From: UBA4655 sp044337015
GTDB taxonomy: Bacteria > Planctomycetota > Planctomycetia > Pirellulales > UBA1268
Direction of reading: 5' to 3'
Assembly (NCBI GenBank): GCA_044337015.1
Contig: JBIIOJ010000003.1
Coordinates: forward strand, 1 to 39,258
DNA: 39,258 bases
This document shows positions 1 through 8,835 of the stretch, one piece after another. Position numbers and translations under genes: made by a program. Position 1 is the stretch's first letter. Each line of letters begins with the position of its first letter. The notes beneath the pieces were generated by a model, which was given only the letters and a program-made list of their open reading frames with translations, was not told where the DNA came from and made no database searches.

Positions 1-60
1 GGTTTGGCGCCCCCCCCCCCACGTCCGGCGAGCGGCATACGGGCAGCCCCGAACCCAGCA
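1..60. repeat. Dispersed palindromic repeat, partial copy A
   Basis: Bases 21-60 match 34264-34302 of the fuller copy near 34 kb with only a few differences; both contain a GGCAyACGGGCAGyCCCGAACC-like end. Only the right-hand end of the element is in the window. It is directly preceded by a run of 11 C (10-20), which may be a natural homopolymer or an assembly scar. Nothing coding is seen in 1-120; the Prc stop codon is at 121. Confidence 0.6.
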
Positions 61-120
61 GAGCCGACGAACCGAAAAAGCGTTGCAAAACGCCGGACTC
101 GAACGCGGCCGCACAAGAAA

Positions 121-2313
121 CTACGGCGCGATCGGCGTCACGGGCACTGGCGGCCGCCGGCCCGGGTCGAGAGCCTCGGTCTTCAGCGGCGCGATCGCCC
201 CTCCTCGGCCGGCGGTCACGTTCGCCGCGGGATCGAGCCGGGCGAGGCTCGCCACGCCCTTGTCGAGGGCCTGGAGGTAGTCGAGCGTCACCCGCATCGC
301 CTCGTTGAAGTAGAAATCACGCTTCACGACCGGCCGCTTCGGGTCCGCCGACTCCTCGAGTTTCTTCTCCTCGTCGTCGGCCGCCTTGGAGTCGTTCCAG
401 AACTTCGTGAAGTCGTCCTCGACGAGCGAGATCGTCTTCTGGTTCTTCCGAGACTTGTACCGCTCAATCTCGCGGCCGACCTTTCGAAACTCTTCGTCAG
501 CGCCGACGCGGCCCTCGGAACGGCTGCGGAGCATCGAGACCAATTCGTCGGAGACCTTCTCGCTCGAGGCATGGGCGGCCCGCGGCACCCGGTCGAAGGC
601 GAGCGCGTAGTCGAGATCCGATTCACCCACCTCCAGGTGCGTCGTGATGCTCGGCAACTCCACGTCGCTGCCGACGCCCTCGTTTTGCGTGCTGTCGCCG
701 CTCGGGCGGTAGAACTGCTGCATCGTGATCTTGATGGCCCCGAGCGACGGCCCCGGAAGCTGGCGGAAGACCTTGATCTCCTGGAGGCTCTGGACGGTTC
801 CCTTGCCGTGCGTCGCCTTGTCACCCACCACGAGGCCCCGCTTGTAGTCCTGGATCGCGCCGGCGACGATCTCGCTGGCGCTGGCGCTGAACTTGTTGAT
901 CATCACGACCAGCGGTCCTTTCCACTCCAAGCCCGGTTCGACCGCGTCATACTGCTGCACCCGCTTGTCGGCGTCCTTTACCTGAACGACCGGCCCGGTG
1001 TCGACGAACAGGTCGGTGAGCGAGATCGCCTCCGGCAGGGAGCCGCCCCCGTTGTTGCGGAGATCGAGCACGACGCAGTCGACCCCCTTGCCCTTGAAAT
1101 CCTGGAGGATCCGCCTGCAGTCCCGGGTCGTGCTCTTGTATTCGGCCTGCCCCTGCCGGGCGCCGGCCATGTCCATGTAGAAGCTCGGCAGGTTGATGAC
1201 GCCGATGCGATAGGGGGTTCCGTCGGCCTTCTTCCCCTCCTCGATCACCTCGCCGCGGGCCTCGCTGTCCTTCAGCTCGATGCTCGCGCGGGTGATGTCG
1301 TAGACCTTCGGCTCGGTCTGGCCGAACGGGATCACCTTCAGCCGCACGATCGTGCCTCGCTTGCCCCGGATCAGCTTCACAACCTCGTTGAGGTTCATGT
1401 CGACGACGTCGACGATCTCGCCGTCGAGCCCCTGCCCGACGCCGATCACGCGATCCTTCGCCTTGAGGCGGCCGTCCTTGTCGGCCGCGCCGTTCGGCAC
1501 GAGGCTGGCGACCGTGGTGTAGCCGTCCTCGCCCTTGAGCGAAGCGCCGATGCCGTCGAGCTGCAGACGCATCTGGATCTCGAAGTTCTCGAGCGTGCCG
1601 GGGCTCATGTAGCTCGTGTGCGGGTCGAGGCTTGCCGTGAGCGTCGAGAGGTAGGTTTCGAGCAGTTCGTCGGCCGTCATCTGGTGCATCCGCTTGGCGA
1701 AGCTGCGGTACCGCCGCAGGAGCTTCTCCTTCGCCTCCTTTTCCGGTGTCTTCTCCATCTTCTGCACGAGCAGGTCGTACTTGATCCTCCGCCGCCAGAC
1801 CGCCTCGGCCTCGGCGTCGCTGGCGGCCCAGGTCGTCTCCTTCCGGTCCACCACGATCGACTCGGGCACCGTGAAATCCTGGGGCGACTCGATGAGCCGC
1901 TCGATCATCGGCAGCCGCTGGTCGACGCGGTCGAGGAACCGGCCGAAGACGTCGTAGGCGAACGTGACGTCGCCCCGCCTGACCATGTCGTCGAGGCCGC
2001 CGACCCTCGCCGTGAAACCGTCGATGTCCCCCTGCAGGAAGTAGACCTTCATCGGGTCGAGCGCCTCGATGAACATCTTGAACCACCGCGTGGCGATCTC
2101 GTCGTCGATCGACCGGCGGGTGAGATGCTCCCGCTCGAGGTAGCTCCGCACGGCCAGGGCGATCTGGCGGTCGTTCGGACCGGGGGTGACGACGTTCGGG
2201 GCCGGCTCCGCCAGGGCGACCTTCGTCGTCATCGGCTCCGACAGGCAGACCACGAGGGCGGCCCACGCTGCGAGTGCTCCGCCGACGCCACCATGCTGCC
2301 TGATCCAATCCAC
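121..2313 (-). CDS. prc: Carboxy-terminal processing protease Prc/Tsp (S41 family)
   Basis: Periplasmic serine protease of the S41 tail-specific family that degrades proteins from exposed C-termini and trims envelope proteins. About 730 aa. A hydrophobic N-terminal segment is followed by the Tsp N-terminal helical domain (SIDDEIATRWFKMFIEALDP), a PDZ domain around residues 245-335 (GIGASLKGEDGYTTVASLVP) and the S41 catalytic core. The family Ser-Lys dyad is visible: Ser478 in NKFSASASEI and Lys504 in THGKGTVQ, by alignment with E. coli Prc Ser452/Lys477. A DUF3340-like C-terminal region follows. I chose the GTG at 2313 because an excellent AGGAGGTG ribosome site lies just upstream; the open frame runs on to 2673 but the extra residues are Arg-rich and not protein-like. 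It is monocistronic as far as can be seen, with a 202-bp gap upstream. Confidence 0.95.
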   Translation of the reverse strand: MDWIRQHGGVGGALAAWAALVVCLSEPMTTKVALAEPAPNVVTPGPNDRQIALAVRSYLEREHLTRRSIDDEIATRWFKMFIEALDPMKVYFLQGDIDGFTARVGGLDDMVRRGDVTFAYDVFGRFLDRVDQRLPMIERLIESPQDFTVPESIVVDRKETTWAASDAEAEAVWRRRIKYDLLVQKMEKTPEKEAKEKLLRRYRSFAKRMHQMTADELLETYLSTLTASLDPHTSYMSPGTLENFEIQMRLQLDGIGASLKGEDGYTTVASLVPNGAADKDGRLKAKDRVIGVGQGLDGEIVDVVDMNLNEVVKLIRGKRGTIVRLKVIPFGQTEPKVYDITRASIELKDSEARGEVIEEGKKADGTPYRIGVINLPSFYMDMAGARQGQAEYKSTTRDCRRILQDFKGKGVDCVVLDLRNNGGGSLPEAISLTDLFVDTGPVVQVKDADKRVQQYDAVEPGLEWKGPLVVMINKFSASASEIVAGAIQDYKRGLVVGDKATHGKGTVQSLQEIKVFRQLPGPSLGAIKITMQQFYRPSGDSTQNEGVGSDVELPSITTHLEVGESDLDYALAFDRVPRAAHASSEKVSDELVSMLRSRSEGRVGADEEFRKVGREIERYKSRKNQKTISLVEDDFTKFWNDSKAADDEEKKLEESADPKRPVVKRDFYFNEAMRVTLDYLQALDKGVASLARLDPAANVTAGRGGAIAPLKTEALDPGRRPPVPVTPIAP

Positions 2314-2515
2314 GTCGCACCTCCTGACCCGGGACCGCTCGTGCCTGCCATGCCGGCATCCCAAAAGTCTACGCGGCTCGCGGGCTTTCGGCACGCGCGA
2401 GGGACGAAAATTTCCGGGACCGGCGGAAGACATCCTGACAGCTTGCCGGGTTTCGTGCGAGGCCGAAAGTGCCCGGGCGATGCCGCCGCGGCGATACGCC
2501 GACGGACCTCGGCAT

Positions 2516-3289
2516 TCAGCCGTCCCCCGCGATCGCCTCCCTTGCCCGCTCCGCGACCGCCGTCGCCACGCGACGGTCGGCCCCGAGCCGCCCCACCACG
2601 ACCCAGTCGATCGACGGATGCTCGCGCCTCGCCCGATCCACCCGCTCGGCCACCTGCGTCTCGACGTGACCATGGAAGAGGAGATGGGGATGCACGACGA
2701 CGCGGCCCTCGCCTCCCTCTGCGGCAGCGGCGATCGCCTCGTCGAGCGTCGGCCTGGCGGCGGCGACGAACCCCAGCCCGATCGCCGCCGGCCCGTCGGC
2801 AGCTTCGGCGAACGCCAACTCGGCGAAACCCCTCAACTGCGACTCCGCGGTGGGATCGCTCGAACCTCGTCCGACCACCATGATCCGTGTCCGTGCGGCC
2901 GGCGGCCGGCCCGCGACCGCCTCGCTATGACGCAGCCGCGCGAGCTCCACCACCGCCTCGTGGCAGCCGATGACGTTCGCCTGGCGCACGACGATGCCGT
3001 GAGCCTCGGCCGCCCGGAGCACGGCCTCCGGAACATCCCGCATCGCATGACCGGCCGCGAACAAAAGGATGGGCACCACGACCGCCTCGCGGCACCCGGC
3101 CGTCGCCAGGGCGGCCACCGCCTCGTCGATCGAAGGCTCGATCAGCTCCAGGAATCCGAGTTCGACGCGATGCCCGGGGAGGAGCTCCGCCGCCATCGCC
3201 GCGACCCGGCGGCACTCTTCGGCGCCGACGGCGCTCGTCGTGCCGTGGCCAACGATCAGGACGCCCTGGGTGAAAACGTTGTCGTGCAT
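2516..3289 (-). CDS. CbiX/SirB-like sirohydrochlorin chelatase family protein
   Basis: About 257 aa with two tandem CbiX-type halves, the arrangement of long CbiX/SirB class II chelatases that insert cobalt or ferrous iron into sirohydrochlorin for cobalamin or siroheme. The first half has VGHGT near the N-terminus and FAAGHAM; the second has VVGRGSSDP and HPHLLFHGHV. Metal-binding histidines are therefore present in the first half (GHGT, AGH) and in the second (FHGH), but the second-half GHGS motif has become GRGS. The ATG at 3289 lies 9 bp after the stop of the upstream MFS gene on the same strand, so the two are probably cotranscribed. No other tetrapyrrole gene is in the window, so the metal and pathway (B12 or siroheme) cannot be decided. 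Confidence 0.85.
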   Translation of the reverse strand: MHDNVFTQGVLIVGHGTTSAVGAEECRRVAAMAAELLPGHRVELGFLELIEPSIDEAVAALATAGCREAVVVPILLFAAGHAMRDVPEAVLRAAEAHGIVVRQANVIGCHEAVVELARLRHSEAVAGRPPAARTRIMVVGRGSSDPTAESQLRGFAELAFAEAADGPAAIGLGFVAAARPTLDEAIAAAAEGGEGRVVVHPHLLFHGHVETQVAERVDRARREHPSIDWVVVGRLGADRRVATAVAERAREAIAGDG

Positions 3290-3298
3290 GGCATGAGT

Positions 3299-4657
3299 CT
3301 ATTCACTCCCAGCGGTCGACGAAGAACGACGGCCGGCGAGCGACAGGGCGAGAAGCAGCGTCCCCACCGCGACGGCGTAGGGGGCCGCGTGCGACGCATG
3401 GGCCGTGAAGAGCACCGATCCGACGAAGGGGCCGAGGATGCGGCCGAGCGACGCGAACGACTGGTTGACGCCGAGCACCTCCCCTTGGCGGGCCGGATCG
3501 GCCGACCGCGAGATGATGGCCGAGATCGAGGGGTTCACGCAGGCGAAACCGACCACGGCCGCGGCGGCGGCCGCGTAGAACCACGCGAGCGTCACCGCCG
3601 GAGGACCGCCGGCCTGCCCCGCTTCCGTTGCGCCGAGCCCGTGGATCCGCAAGGCGACGAGCCCGACACCACCCAGGCCGAGCACCATCAGAAAGAGCCC
3701 AGCTCTCAGGAGGCTCGATTCGCTCCAGCGTTTGGCAATCGCGCGGTATCCGCCGCCGGCGATCACGAGCACGACGCCGATCATCGCGAAGACGAGGAAG
3801 TTGTCGTCGTCGGTCATGCCGAAGGCGTGCCGCGTGAAGAGCGCGAGCGTGGCCTCGAAATTGGCGAAGGAGAAGATCGACAGGAAATAGACGAGCACGC
3901 AGGTGCCGATCGCGGGCATCGCGAGTACCGAAGCGGTGCGGCCGAGGCTGAAGAACTCCCTGCCCGCCTTGTTCGCCGGGTTGCGGGTCTCGCGGAAGAC
4001 GGCGATCGCGATCACGAGGGCCACGAGCGACAACAGCGACGCGAGCACTCCCACCCCCCACGGCCGACGGTCGAAGATGGCGAGGCCGAAGTAGGCGATG
4101 AGCGGCCCGAGCGTGAACCCCGCGCCGAACGCGATCCCGATCAGGGCCATGCCCCGGGCCCGGTTCTCCGACGTCGTGCAGTCGGCGATCACGGCCGCGG
4201 CCGTGCCGACGCTCGCGCCTGCGATCCCCGCGCCGATCCGAGACAGGAACATGACCGCGATGGCCGCCGCCGCCTGCTCGGTCGGAAACGTCACGGCCAG
4301 CCCGTAGAGGGCGTAGAAGACCACCGATCCGGCGAGGCTCAGAATGAGGATCGGACGGCGGCCGAGGCGGTCGGAAACGCGTCCCCAAACGGGACTGAAG
4401 AGGAATTGCATGAGCGAGAACGAGGAGAAGAGCAGTCCGAGCGTCGCACCGCGGAGGGCGGTCGGAAGCTCCAGCGCCGCGAGGTACGGCTCGGCCTGCC
4501 GGGGCATCACCGGTAGCACGATGCCGAAGCCCAGGAGGTCGATGAATACGGTCAGGAAAATGACCGCGAGCGCCGACCGCGGGGGGGCCGATGGCGACGC
4601 ATCCGTAGCCGCATCGATCCCGTCCCGCAGCGTTCGATCGGTCGGTGCCATCGGCAT
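3299..4657 (-). CDS. MFS transporter, DHA1 (TetA-like) family
   Basis: About 452 aa with roughly 12 hydrophobic segments beginning at SALAVIFLTVFIDLLGFGIV, typical of the drug:H+ antiporter-1/TCR group. Motif A between TM2 and TM3 is clear (WGRVSDRLGRRPILI), and the motif-C-like Gly/Ala-rich stretch in TM5 (GAGFTLGPLIAYFG) supports an antiporter. The substrate is unknown. The start is placed at ATG 4657 (or 4651, MPM...); the frame is open to 4972, but the upstream part overlaps the divergent ispA leader and start and does not look like protein. It lies 9 bp upstream of the CbiX-like gene, so a link to metal or tetrapyrrole export is possible but is only context. Confidence 0.9.
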   Translation of the reverse strand: MPMAPTDRTLRDGIDAATDASPSAPPRSALAVIFLTVFIDLLGFGIVLPVMPRQAEPYLAALELPTALRGATLGLLFSSFSLMQFLFSPVWGRVSDRLGRRPILILSLAGSVVFYALYGLAVTFPTEQAAAAIAVMFLSRIGAGIAGASVGTAAAVIADCTTSENRARGMALIGIAFGAGFTLGPLIAYFGLAIFDRRPWGVGVLASLLSLVALVIAIAVFRETRNPANKAGREFFSLGRTASVLAMPAIGTCVLVYFLSIFSFANFEATLALFTRHAFGMTDDDNFLVFAMIGVVLVIAGGGYRAIAKRWSESSLLRAGLFLMVLGLGGVGLVALRIHGLGATEAGQAGGPPAVTLAWFYAAAAAAVVGFACVNPSISAIISRSADPARQGEVLGVNQSFASLGRILGPFVGSVLFTAHASHAAPYAVAVGTLLLALSLAGRRSSSTAGSE

Positions 4658-4750
4658 GAGACTGTCGCAGCGATCCTCGGCCGTCAAGGCGTGCGGCGCG
4701 ACGCGGGGAAGCGGAGTCGGTTCGATCCAAACGTCAGCCCCTCCCCTCCG

Positions 4751-4762
4751 GCCTGCTACACT
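4751..4762 (+). promoter_or_regulatory. Candidate extended -10 promoter of ispA
   Basis: The sequence TGCTACACT gives an extended -10 (TG at 4754-4755, TACACT at 4757-4762) about 50 bp before the ispA ATG. No good -35 is seen, as is usual for extended -10 promoters. The 154-bp gap 4658-4811 separates divergent genes and must also hold the promoter of the MFS/CbiX pair. Confidence 0.4.
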
Positions 4763-4811
4763 CTCCGCGAATTCGGACCCAAGGAAGAAATTGCACGAGG
4801 CAGGGCCGCCC

Positions 4812-5732
4812 ATGTCGCCGAAAGACACCATCTCCGAGCCGTCCCTTTCCGAGTCGCTCGAACGCGCGAGGGCCTTCGTCGATCCGCTCCTGCAGGCTGC
4901 GATCGAGCGGCTTCCCGATCCACCGGCGAGGCTCGCCGAGGCGATGCGGTATTCGCTGCTCGCTCCGGGCAAGCGGCTGCGGCCGGCGCTCGTGCTCTGG
5001 GCTTCCCAGGCCTGCGGCGGCTCGTGGGAATCGGCCGGCCCCTGTGCGGCGGCCGTGGAAATGATCCACGCCTACTCGCTCGTACACGACGACCTGCCGG
5101 CGATGGACGACGACGACCTGCGCCGCGGCCGCCCGACCTGCCACCGCCAGTTCGACGAGGCCACGGCGATCCTCTGCGGCGACGCGCTGCAGCCCCTCGC
5201 GTTCGAGACCTTGGCCTCCGGGCTGCCCCCTACGATCGCCGCACGTGCCTGCCTCGTGCTCGCGCAGGCGGCCGGCGGAGCGGCCCTCGTCGGCGGGCAG
5301 GCCGAAGATCTCGCCGCCGAGCGGCAGGCGGGATGGGGCGAGCACGAGGAACCGGCCGCGCTCCTCGAGCGGATCCACGCGAGGAAGACCGGGGCGCTCT
5401 TCCTCGCGTCGCTCCACTTGGGAGGGCTCGCCGCCGGAGCCACCGCCAAGCAGCTCGCGACGCTCGAGGCCTACGGCCGCGACTTCGGCCTCGCGTTCCA
5501 GATCGCCGACGACCTGCTCGATGCCGAGGGCTCCGAGGAGATGACGGGCAAGCGGGTGGGCAAGGACGTCGGCCGCGGCAAGCTCACGTTTCCCGCGCTC
5601 CACGGCATCGACGGCAGCCGCCAGCGGGCCGTTCGGCTCGCCGAGGAGGCCGCCGCCGCGGCCGGCGAACTGGGGGCGGGTGGCCGGGAACTGGCCCTTC
5701 TGGCCCGCTGGATCGTCCGCCGCGACCACTGA
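4812..5732 (+). CDS. ispA: (2E,6E)-Farnesyl diphosphate synthase / short-chain polyprenyl synthase
   Basis: Trans-prenyltransferase of about 306 aa that condenses IPP with DMAPP/GPP to make C15 (possibly C20) diphosphate for quinones, hopanoids and undecaprenyl carriers. Diagnostic parts: GKRLRPALVLW (IPP/phosphate binding), the first Asp-rich motif DDLPAMDDDDLRRG from residue 93 with the two-residue insertion typical of bacterial IspA, and the second Asp-rich motif QIADDLLDAEG near residue 233, followed by GKDVGRGKLTFP. Start ATG 4812 has AGGCAGGG upstream; the open frame starts earlier, but that part is antisense to the MFS gene. It is followed after 174 bp by dxs on the same strand, so two MEP/isoprenoid genes are clustered. 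Confidence 0.95.
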   Translation: MSPKDTISEPSLSESLERARAFVDPLLQAAIERLPDPPARLAEAMRYSLLAPGKRLRPALVLWASQACGGSWESAGPCAAAVEMIHAYSLVHDDLPAMDDDDLRRGRPTCHRQFDEATAILCGDALQPLAFETLASGLPPTIAARACLVLAQAAGGAALVGGQAEDLAAERQAGWGEHEEPAALLERIHARKTGALFLASLHLGGLAAGATAKQLATLEAYGRDFGLAFQIADDLLDAEGSEEMTGKRVGKDVGRGKLTFPALHGIDGSRQRAVRLAEEAAAAAGELGAGGRELALLARWIVRRDH

Positions 5733-5870
5733 GCCGCCTCACGCGGTTCCACGGGGTTCGCGCCGTTCCGCGGGGCCGCGGGCCCTGGCGGGCAGAATCG
5801 CCGCCATCGGCTACGATAAGAAGGTGGAAATCCCGTTGGCGACCTCGGTTTCGCGATCGCAAAACCGCCG

Positions 5871-5904
5871 CTAGAGCAGCAGGAATCCTAGATCAGCAGG
5901 AATC
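5871..5904 (+). repeat. 17-bp tandem duplication at the dxs ribosome-binding site
   Basis: CTAGAGCAGCAGGAATC (5871-5887) is repeated with one change at 5888-5904. The second copy supplies the AGGAA ribosome site of dxs (ATG 5907), so the RBS has been duplicated. Confidence 0.8.
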
Positions 5905-5906
5905 TC

Positions 5907-7853
5907 ATGGAAGAAATCCTCCCCTCGATCCTCTCCCCCCGGCAGTTGGCTGGGCTGTCGATCGACCAACTCGAACGGCTGGCCTCCGAGATGCGGAGGG
6001 CCCTCTGCGAGGTGGCGACGACCCGCACCGCCCATTTTGCATCCAACCTGGGCGTGGTCGAACTCTGCCTCGCCCTCCACCGCGTCTTCGACTTCAGCCA
6101 CGACCGGCTGATCTGGGACACCGGCCACCAGATCTATCCTCACAAGCTCGTGACGGGTCGTTTTGCTCGGTTCGGAACGATCCGGACCAAGGGCGGCCTG
6201 ATGGGCTATCCGAACCCGGAAGAGAGCCCCTACGACCTCTTCATGACCGGCCACGCCGGCTCGAGCGTCTCGACGGCGCTCGGCCTGGCCAGCGGGGACG
6301 GGCTTCGCGGGCAGCACGATCGGCGGAGCGTCGCCGTGATCGGCGACGGGGCGTTTCCTTCGGGGATCGTCTTCGAGGCGCTCAACAACGCCGGTTTTCT
6401 GAAGGACCGCCTGCTCATCATCCTCAACGACAACAAGATGTCGATCTGCCCGCGCGTGGGGGCGCTCGCGGAATACCTCGACATGGTGCGGACCAATTCC
6501 TGGTACCGCGGGCTCAAGCAGGAGATGGGGGATCTCATCAAGGGCGTCCCGATGGTCGGCGGGCAGGTGGAGCGGATGCTCTCCAACGTCAAGGACTCGA
6601 TCAAGACGACGCTCCACGGCGGCGCTCTCTTCGAGGCGATGGGGGTCCGCTACTTCGGTCCGGTGGACGGCCACTCGCTGCCGCAGCTCATCCGGTACCT
6701 GGAACTCGTGAAGGACGAAAAGGGGCCGGTGCTCCTGCACGTCCTCACGGAGAAGGGGCATGGATTCAAGCCGGCGGAGGCCGACCCCGTTTTCTTCCAC
6801 ACCCCCGCCCCGTTCGAGTGCGACAACGACGACTGCGTCGTGTCGGTCCGCAAGTCCTCCGCTCGGGCCTACACGGACGTCGCGAGCGACTCGATCCTCG
6901 AAGCCATGAAGCGGGATGATCGGGTCACGGTGATCACCGCGGCGATGTGCCAGGGCAATAAGCTCGAGAAGGTCCGCGAGGCCTTTCCGAAGCGGTTCTT
7001 CGATGTCGGTATCTGCGAGTCGCACGCGGTCGCCTTCGCCGCCGGACAGGCGAAGGTGGGCTGCCGTCCGATCGTCGACATCTACAGCACGTTCCTACAG
7101 CGGTCGTACGACCAGATCTTCCAGGAGGTCTCCCTGCAAAACCTGCCCGTGGTGTTCATGATCGACCGCGCCGGCCTCACGGGCCCCGACGGCCCCACCC
7201 ACCACGGCTGCTTCGACCTCGGCTACCTCCGGGTGTTTCCGAACATGACCGTCCTCGCCCCGGGCGACGAGGCCGACCTCGTGGCAATGCTCGACTGGGC
7301 CCTCGCGCAGGACGGACCGGTGGCGATCCGCTATCCGAAGGCCGGCGTGGAGCGGCACGACCGCCTCCCCCGCGTGCCGATCGCCCGGTGCCGTGCCGAG
7401 CGGCTCGTGCGCGGGGGCGACGGGCTCGTCATTGCCTGCGGCACGCTCCTTGGCGCGGCCCTCGAGGCATCGGCCCGACTCCGCGAGGAGGGGCTCGAGG
7501 TGGGCGTGATCAACGCCCGGTTCGTGAAGCCGCTCGACGAGGCGACGCTGCTCGAGGCGATCGAGGCGGCGCCATGGGTCGTGACGGTCGAGGAGGCGTC
7601 GCTCCCCGGCGGCTTCGGTTCGGCCCTGCTCGAGGCCGTGGCCGACGCACGAGCAACGCAGACCGGCTCGTCGACGTCCGCGACGCCGATCGAGCGGCTG
7701 GGCATCGCCGACCGGTTCATCGAGCACGGCGAGCGGGGAGAACTGCTCGCGGATCTCGGTCTCGATGCCTCCGGGATTGCAGCCTGCTGCAGGAAGCTCG
7801 CCGGTCGATCGGCGAAAGGTCCTGCGACGGCCGACGCCGTCGAAATCGCCTGA
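5907..7853 (+). CDS. dxs: 1-deoxy-D-xylulose-5-phosphate synthase
   Basis: Thiamine-diphosphate enzyme that joins pyruvate and glyceraldehyde 3-phosphate, the first step of the MEP isoprenoid pathway. About 648 aa, full length for the family. Seen in order: DTGHQIYPHKLVTGR, GHAGSSVSTALGLA, the ThDP/Mg site GDGAFPSG at residues 146-153 with the downstream NDNKMSI, the pyrimidine-domain catalytic glutamate E371 in VGICESHAVAFAAGQ (equivalent to E370 of E. coli Dxs), and DRAGLTGPDGPTHHG, which holds the substrate-binding histidines. A transketolase C-terminal domain closes the protein. Compared with many Dxs proteins the N-terminal GH box is slightly different (GHQIYPHK rather than GHQAYPHK). 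Probably transcribed with ispA and nadK. Confidence 0.96.
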   Translation: MEEILPSILSPRQLAGLSIDQLERLASEMRRALCEVATTRTAHFASNLGVVELCLALHRVFDFSHDRLIWDTGHQIYPHKLVTGRFARFGTIRTKGGLMGYPNPEESPYDLFMTGHAGSSVSTALGLASGDGLRGQHDRRSVAVIGDGAFPSGIVFEALNNAGFLKDRLLIILNDNKMSICPRVGALAEYLDMVRTNSWYRGLKQEMGDLIKGVPMVGGQVERMLSNVKDSIKTTLHGGALFEAMGVRYFGPVDGHSLPQLIRYLELVKDEKGPVLLHVLTEKGHGFKPAEADPVFFHTPAPFECDNDDCVVSVRKSSARAYTDVASDSILEAMKRDDRVTVITAAMCQGNKLEKVREAFPKRFFDVGICESHAVAFAAGQAKVGCRPIVDIYSTFLQRSYDQIFQEVSLQNLPVVFMIDRAGLTGPDGPTHHGCFDLGYLRVFPNMTVLAPGDEADLVAMLDWALAQDGPVAIRYPKAGVERHDRLPRVPIARCRAERLVRGGDGLVIACGTLLGAALEASARLREEGLEVGVINARFVKPLDEATLLEAIEAAPWVVTVEEASLPGGFGSALLEAVADARATQTGSSTSATPIERLGIADRFIEHGERGELLADLGLDASGIAACCRKLAGRSAKGPATADAVEIA

Positions 7854-7863
7854 GCCACGCGAC

Positions 7864-7899
7864 GTTCCCTGAACCCCTAGTGTTCCCTGAACCCCTAGT
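7864..7899 (+). repeat. 18-bp perfect tandem duplication between dxs and nadK
   Basis: GTTCCCTGAACCCCTAGT occurs twice in a row (7864-7881, 7882-7899). Each copy carries TGA and TAG. It lies 10 bp after the dxs stop and ends at a possible GTG start of nadK. Confidence 0.9.
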
Positions 7900-7912
7900 G
7901 CCTGAGCCCGCC

Positions 7913-8803
7913 GTGGCCTCCTCCGCCATCCGTATCGTTCCCGGGCGGCCCGTCGCCTCGCCACTGTCGGTGGCAATCGTCGGCGCGTCGTCGGTGAGCC
8001 GCGTGCCAGCCGAGGCTTCTCGCCTCGAGGGCATCCTCCGGCGTGCGGGGCAGGAGGCCGTCGTGCGATCGCTCGACGAGTCGTGGGAGATCGAGGCCGA
8101 CGACGACCTCGTGATCGTCCTTGGCGGCGACGGCTCCATCCTGCGGACAGCGCGTCGCATGGGCTACCAGCAGCGGCCCGTGCTCGGAGTGAACCTCGGC
8201 CGGCTCGGCTTCCTCACGCACTGCGCGCCCGCGGAGTGCGAACAGGCGATCGGGGAGATCCTCGCGGGCCGCTTCCGACTGGTCGAGCATCTCATGTTCG
8301 AGTGCGAGGTGGTCCGCGGCGGTGAAATCGTCTGCCGCGAGCTCGGCCTCAACGAGACGTCGATCCTCGCGGGCCCCCCCTTCTCGATGATCGAGGTCGA
8401 CCTCGTGGTCGACGGCGAGGAAGCGGCCTCGTACCGCGGCGACGGGCTCATCGCGAGCACGCCGGTCGGCTCGACGGCCCACAGCCTCTCCGCGGGCGGA
8501 CCGATCCTGCGGGAGGATCTCGACGCATTCCTGTTCACGCCGCTCAACCCGCACACGCTCACGAACCGGCCGGTCATCGACTCGGCGTCGCGGATCTACG
8601 AGTTGGTCGTCCCGAAGCCCAACGCGGGCACGGCCTGCGTCGTGGACGGCCGCGTCGTCGCCCAACTGGCCGCCGGCGACCGTGTCCGCATCCGCCGCGC
8701 GGCTCCCCGGTTCATGCTCATCGAGACCGGCGGCCACGGCTACTACCGCACGCTGCGGGAAAAGTTGCAGTGGGGCGGCGGCTTCCGGGCCGCGCCAGGC
8801 TGA
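7913..8803 (+). CDS. nadK: NAD kinase
   Basis: Cytosolic ATP-NAD kinase making NADP. About 296 aa from GTG 7913. The signature GGDGS of the kinase active site is at residues 71-75 (IVLGGDGSILRTARR). The NAD-contact motif GLNETSI and the glycine-rich STPVGSTAHSLSAGGPI follow, and the C-terminal beta-sandwich includes VVDGRVVAQL. The start is uncertain: GTG 7913 and GTG 7898 are both in frame, neither with a strong ribosome site; the longer open frame (from 7388) lies inside dxs and is not real. NADP demand of the MEP pathway (IspC, and often IspG/H electron supply) makes the neighbourhood with dxs and ispA sensible. Confidence 0.94.
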   Translation: MASSAIRIVPGRPVASPLSVAIVGASSVSRVPAEASRLEGILRRAGQEAVVRSLDESWEIEADDDLVIVLGGDGSILRTARRMGYQQRPVLGVNLGRLGFLTHCAPAECEQAIGEILAGRFRLVEHLMFECEVVRGGEIVCRELGLNETSILAGPPFSMIEVDLVVDGEEAASYRGDGLIASTPVGSTAHSLSAGGPILREDLDAFLFTPLNPHTLTNRPVIDSASRIYELVVPKPNAGTACVVDGRVVAQLAAGDRVRIRRAAPRFMLIETGGHGYYRTLREKLQWGGGFRAAPG

Positions 8804-8835
8804 CCGGCATCCACGCGGCCGCACGAGGAGAACCC

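Noticed and set aside
4..2883. 959-aa plus-strand open frame across the Prc region
   Set aside because: It is antisense to a Prc gene with intact motifs; the translation is Arg/Asp/His-rich without any domain, as expected for a shadow frame in GC-rich DNA.
2186..4516. 776-aa plus-strand frame over the CbiX and MFS genes
   Set aside because: Antisense to two genes with clear motifs; composition is highly charged and repetitive.
5733..5906. Small RNA or gene between ispA and dxs
   Set aside because: GC-rich with partial palindromes, but no convincing promoter, terminator or coding pattern apart from the 17-bp duplication.
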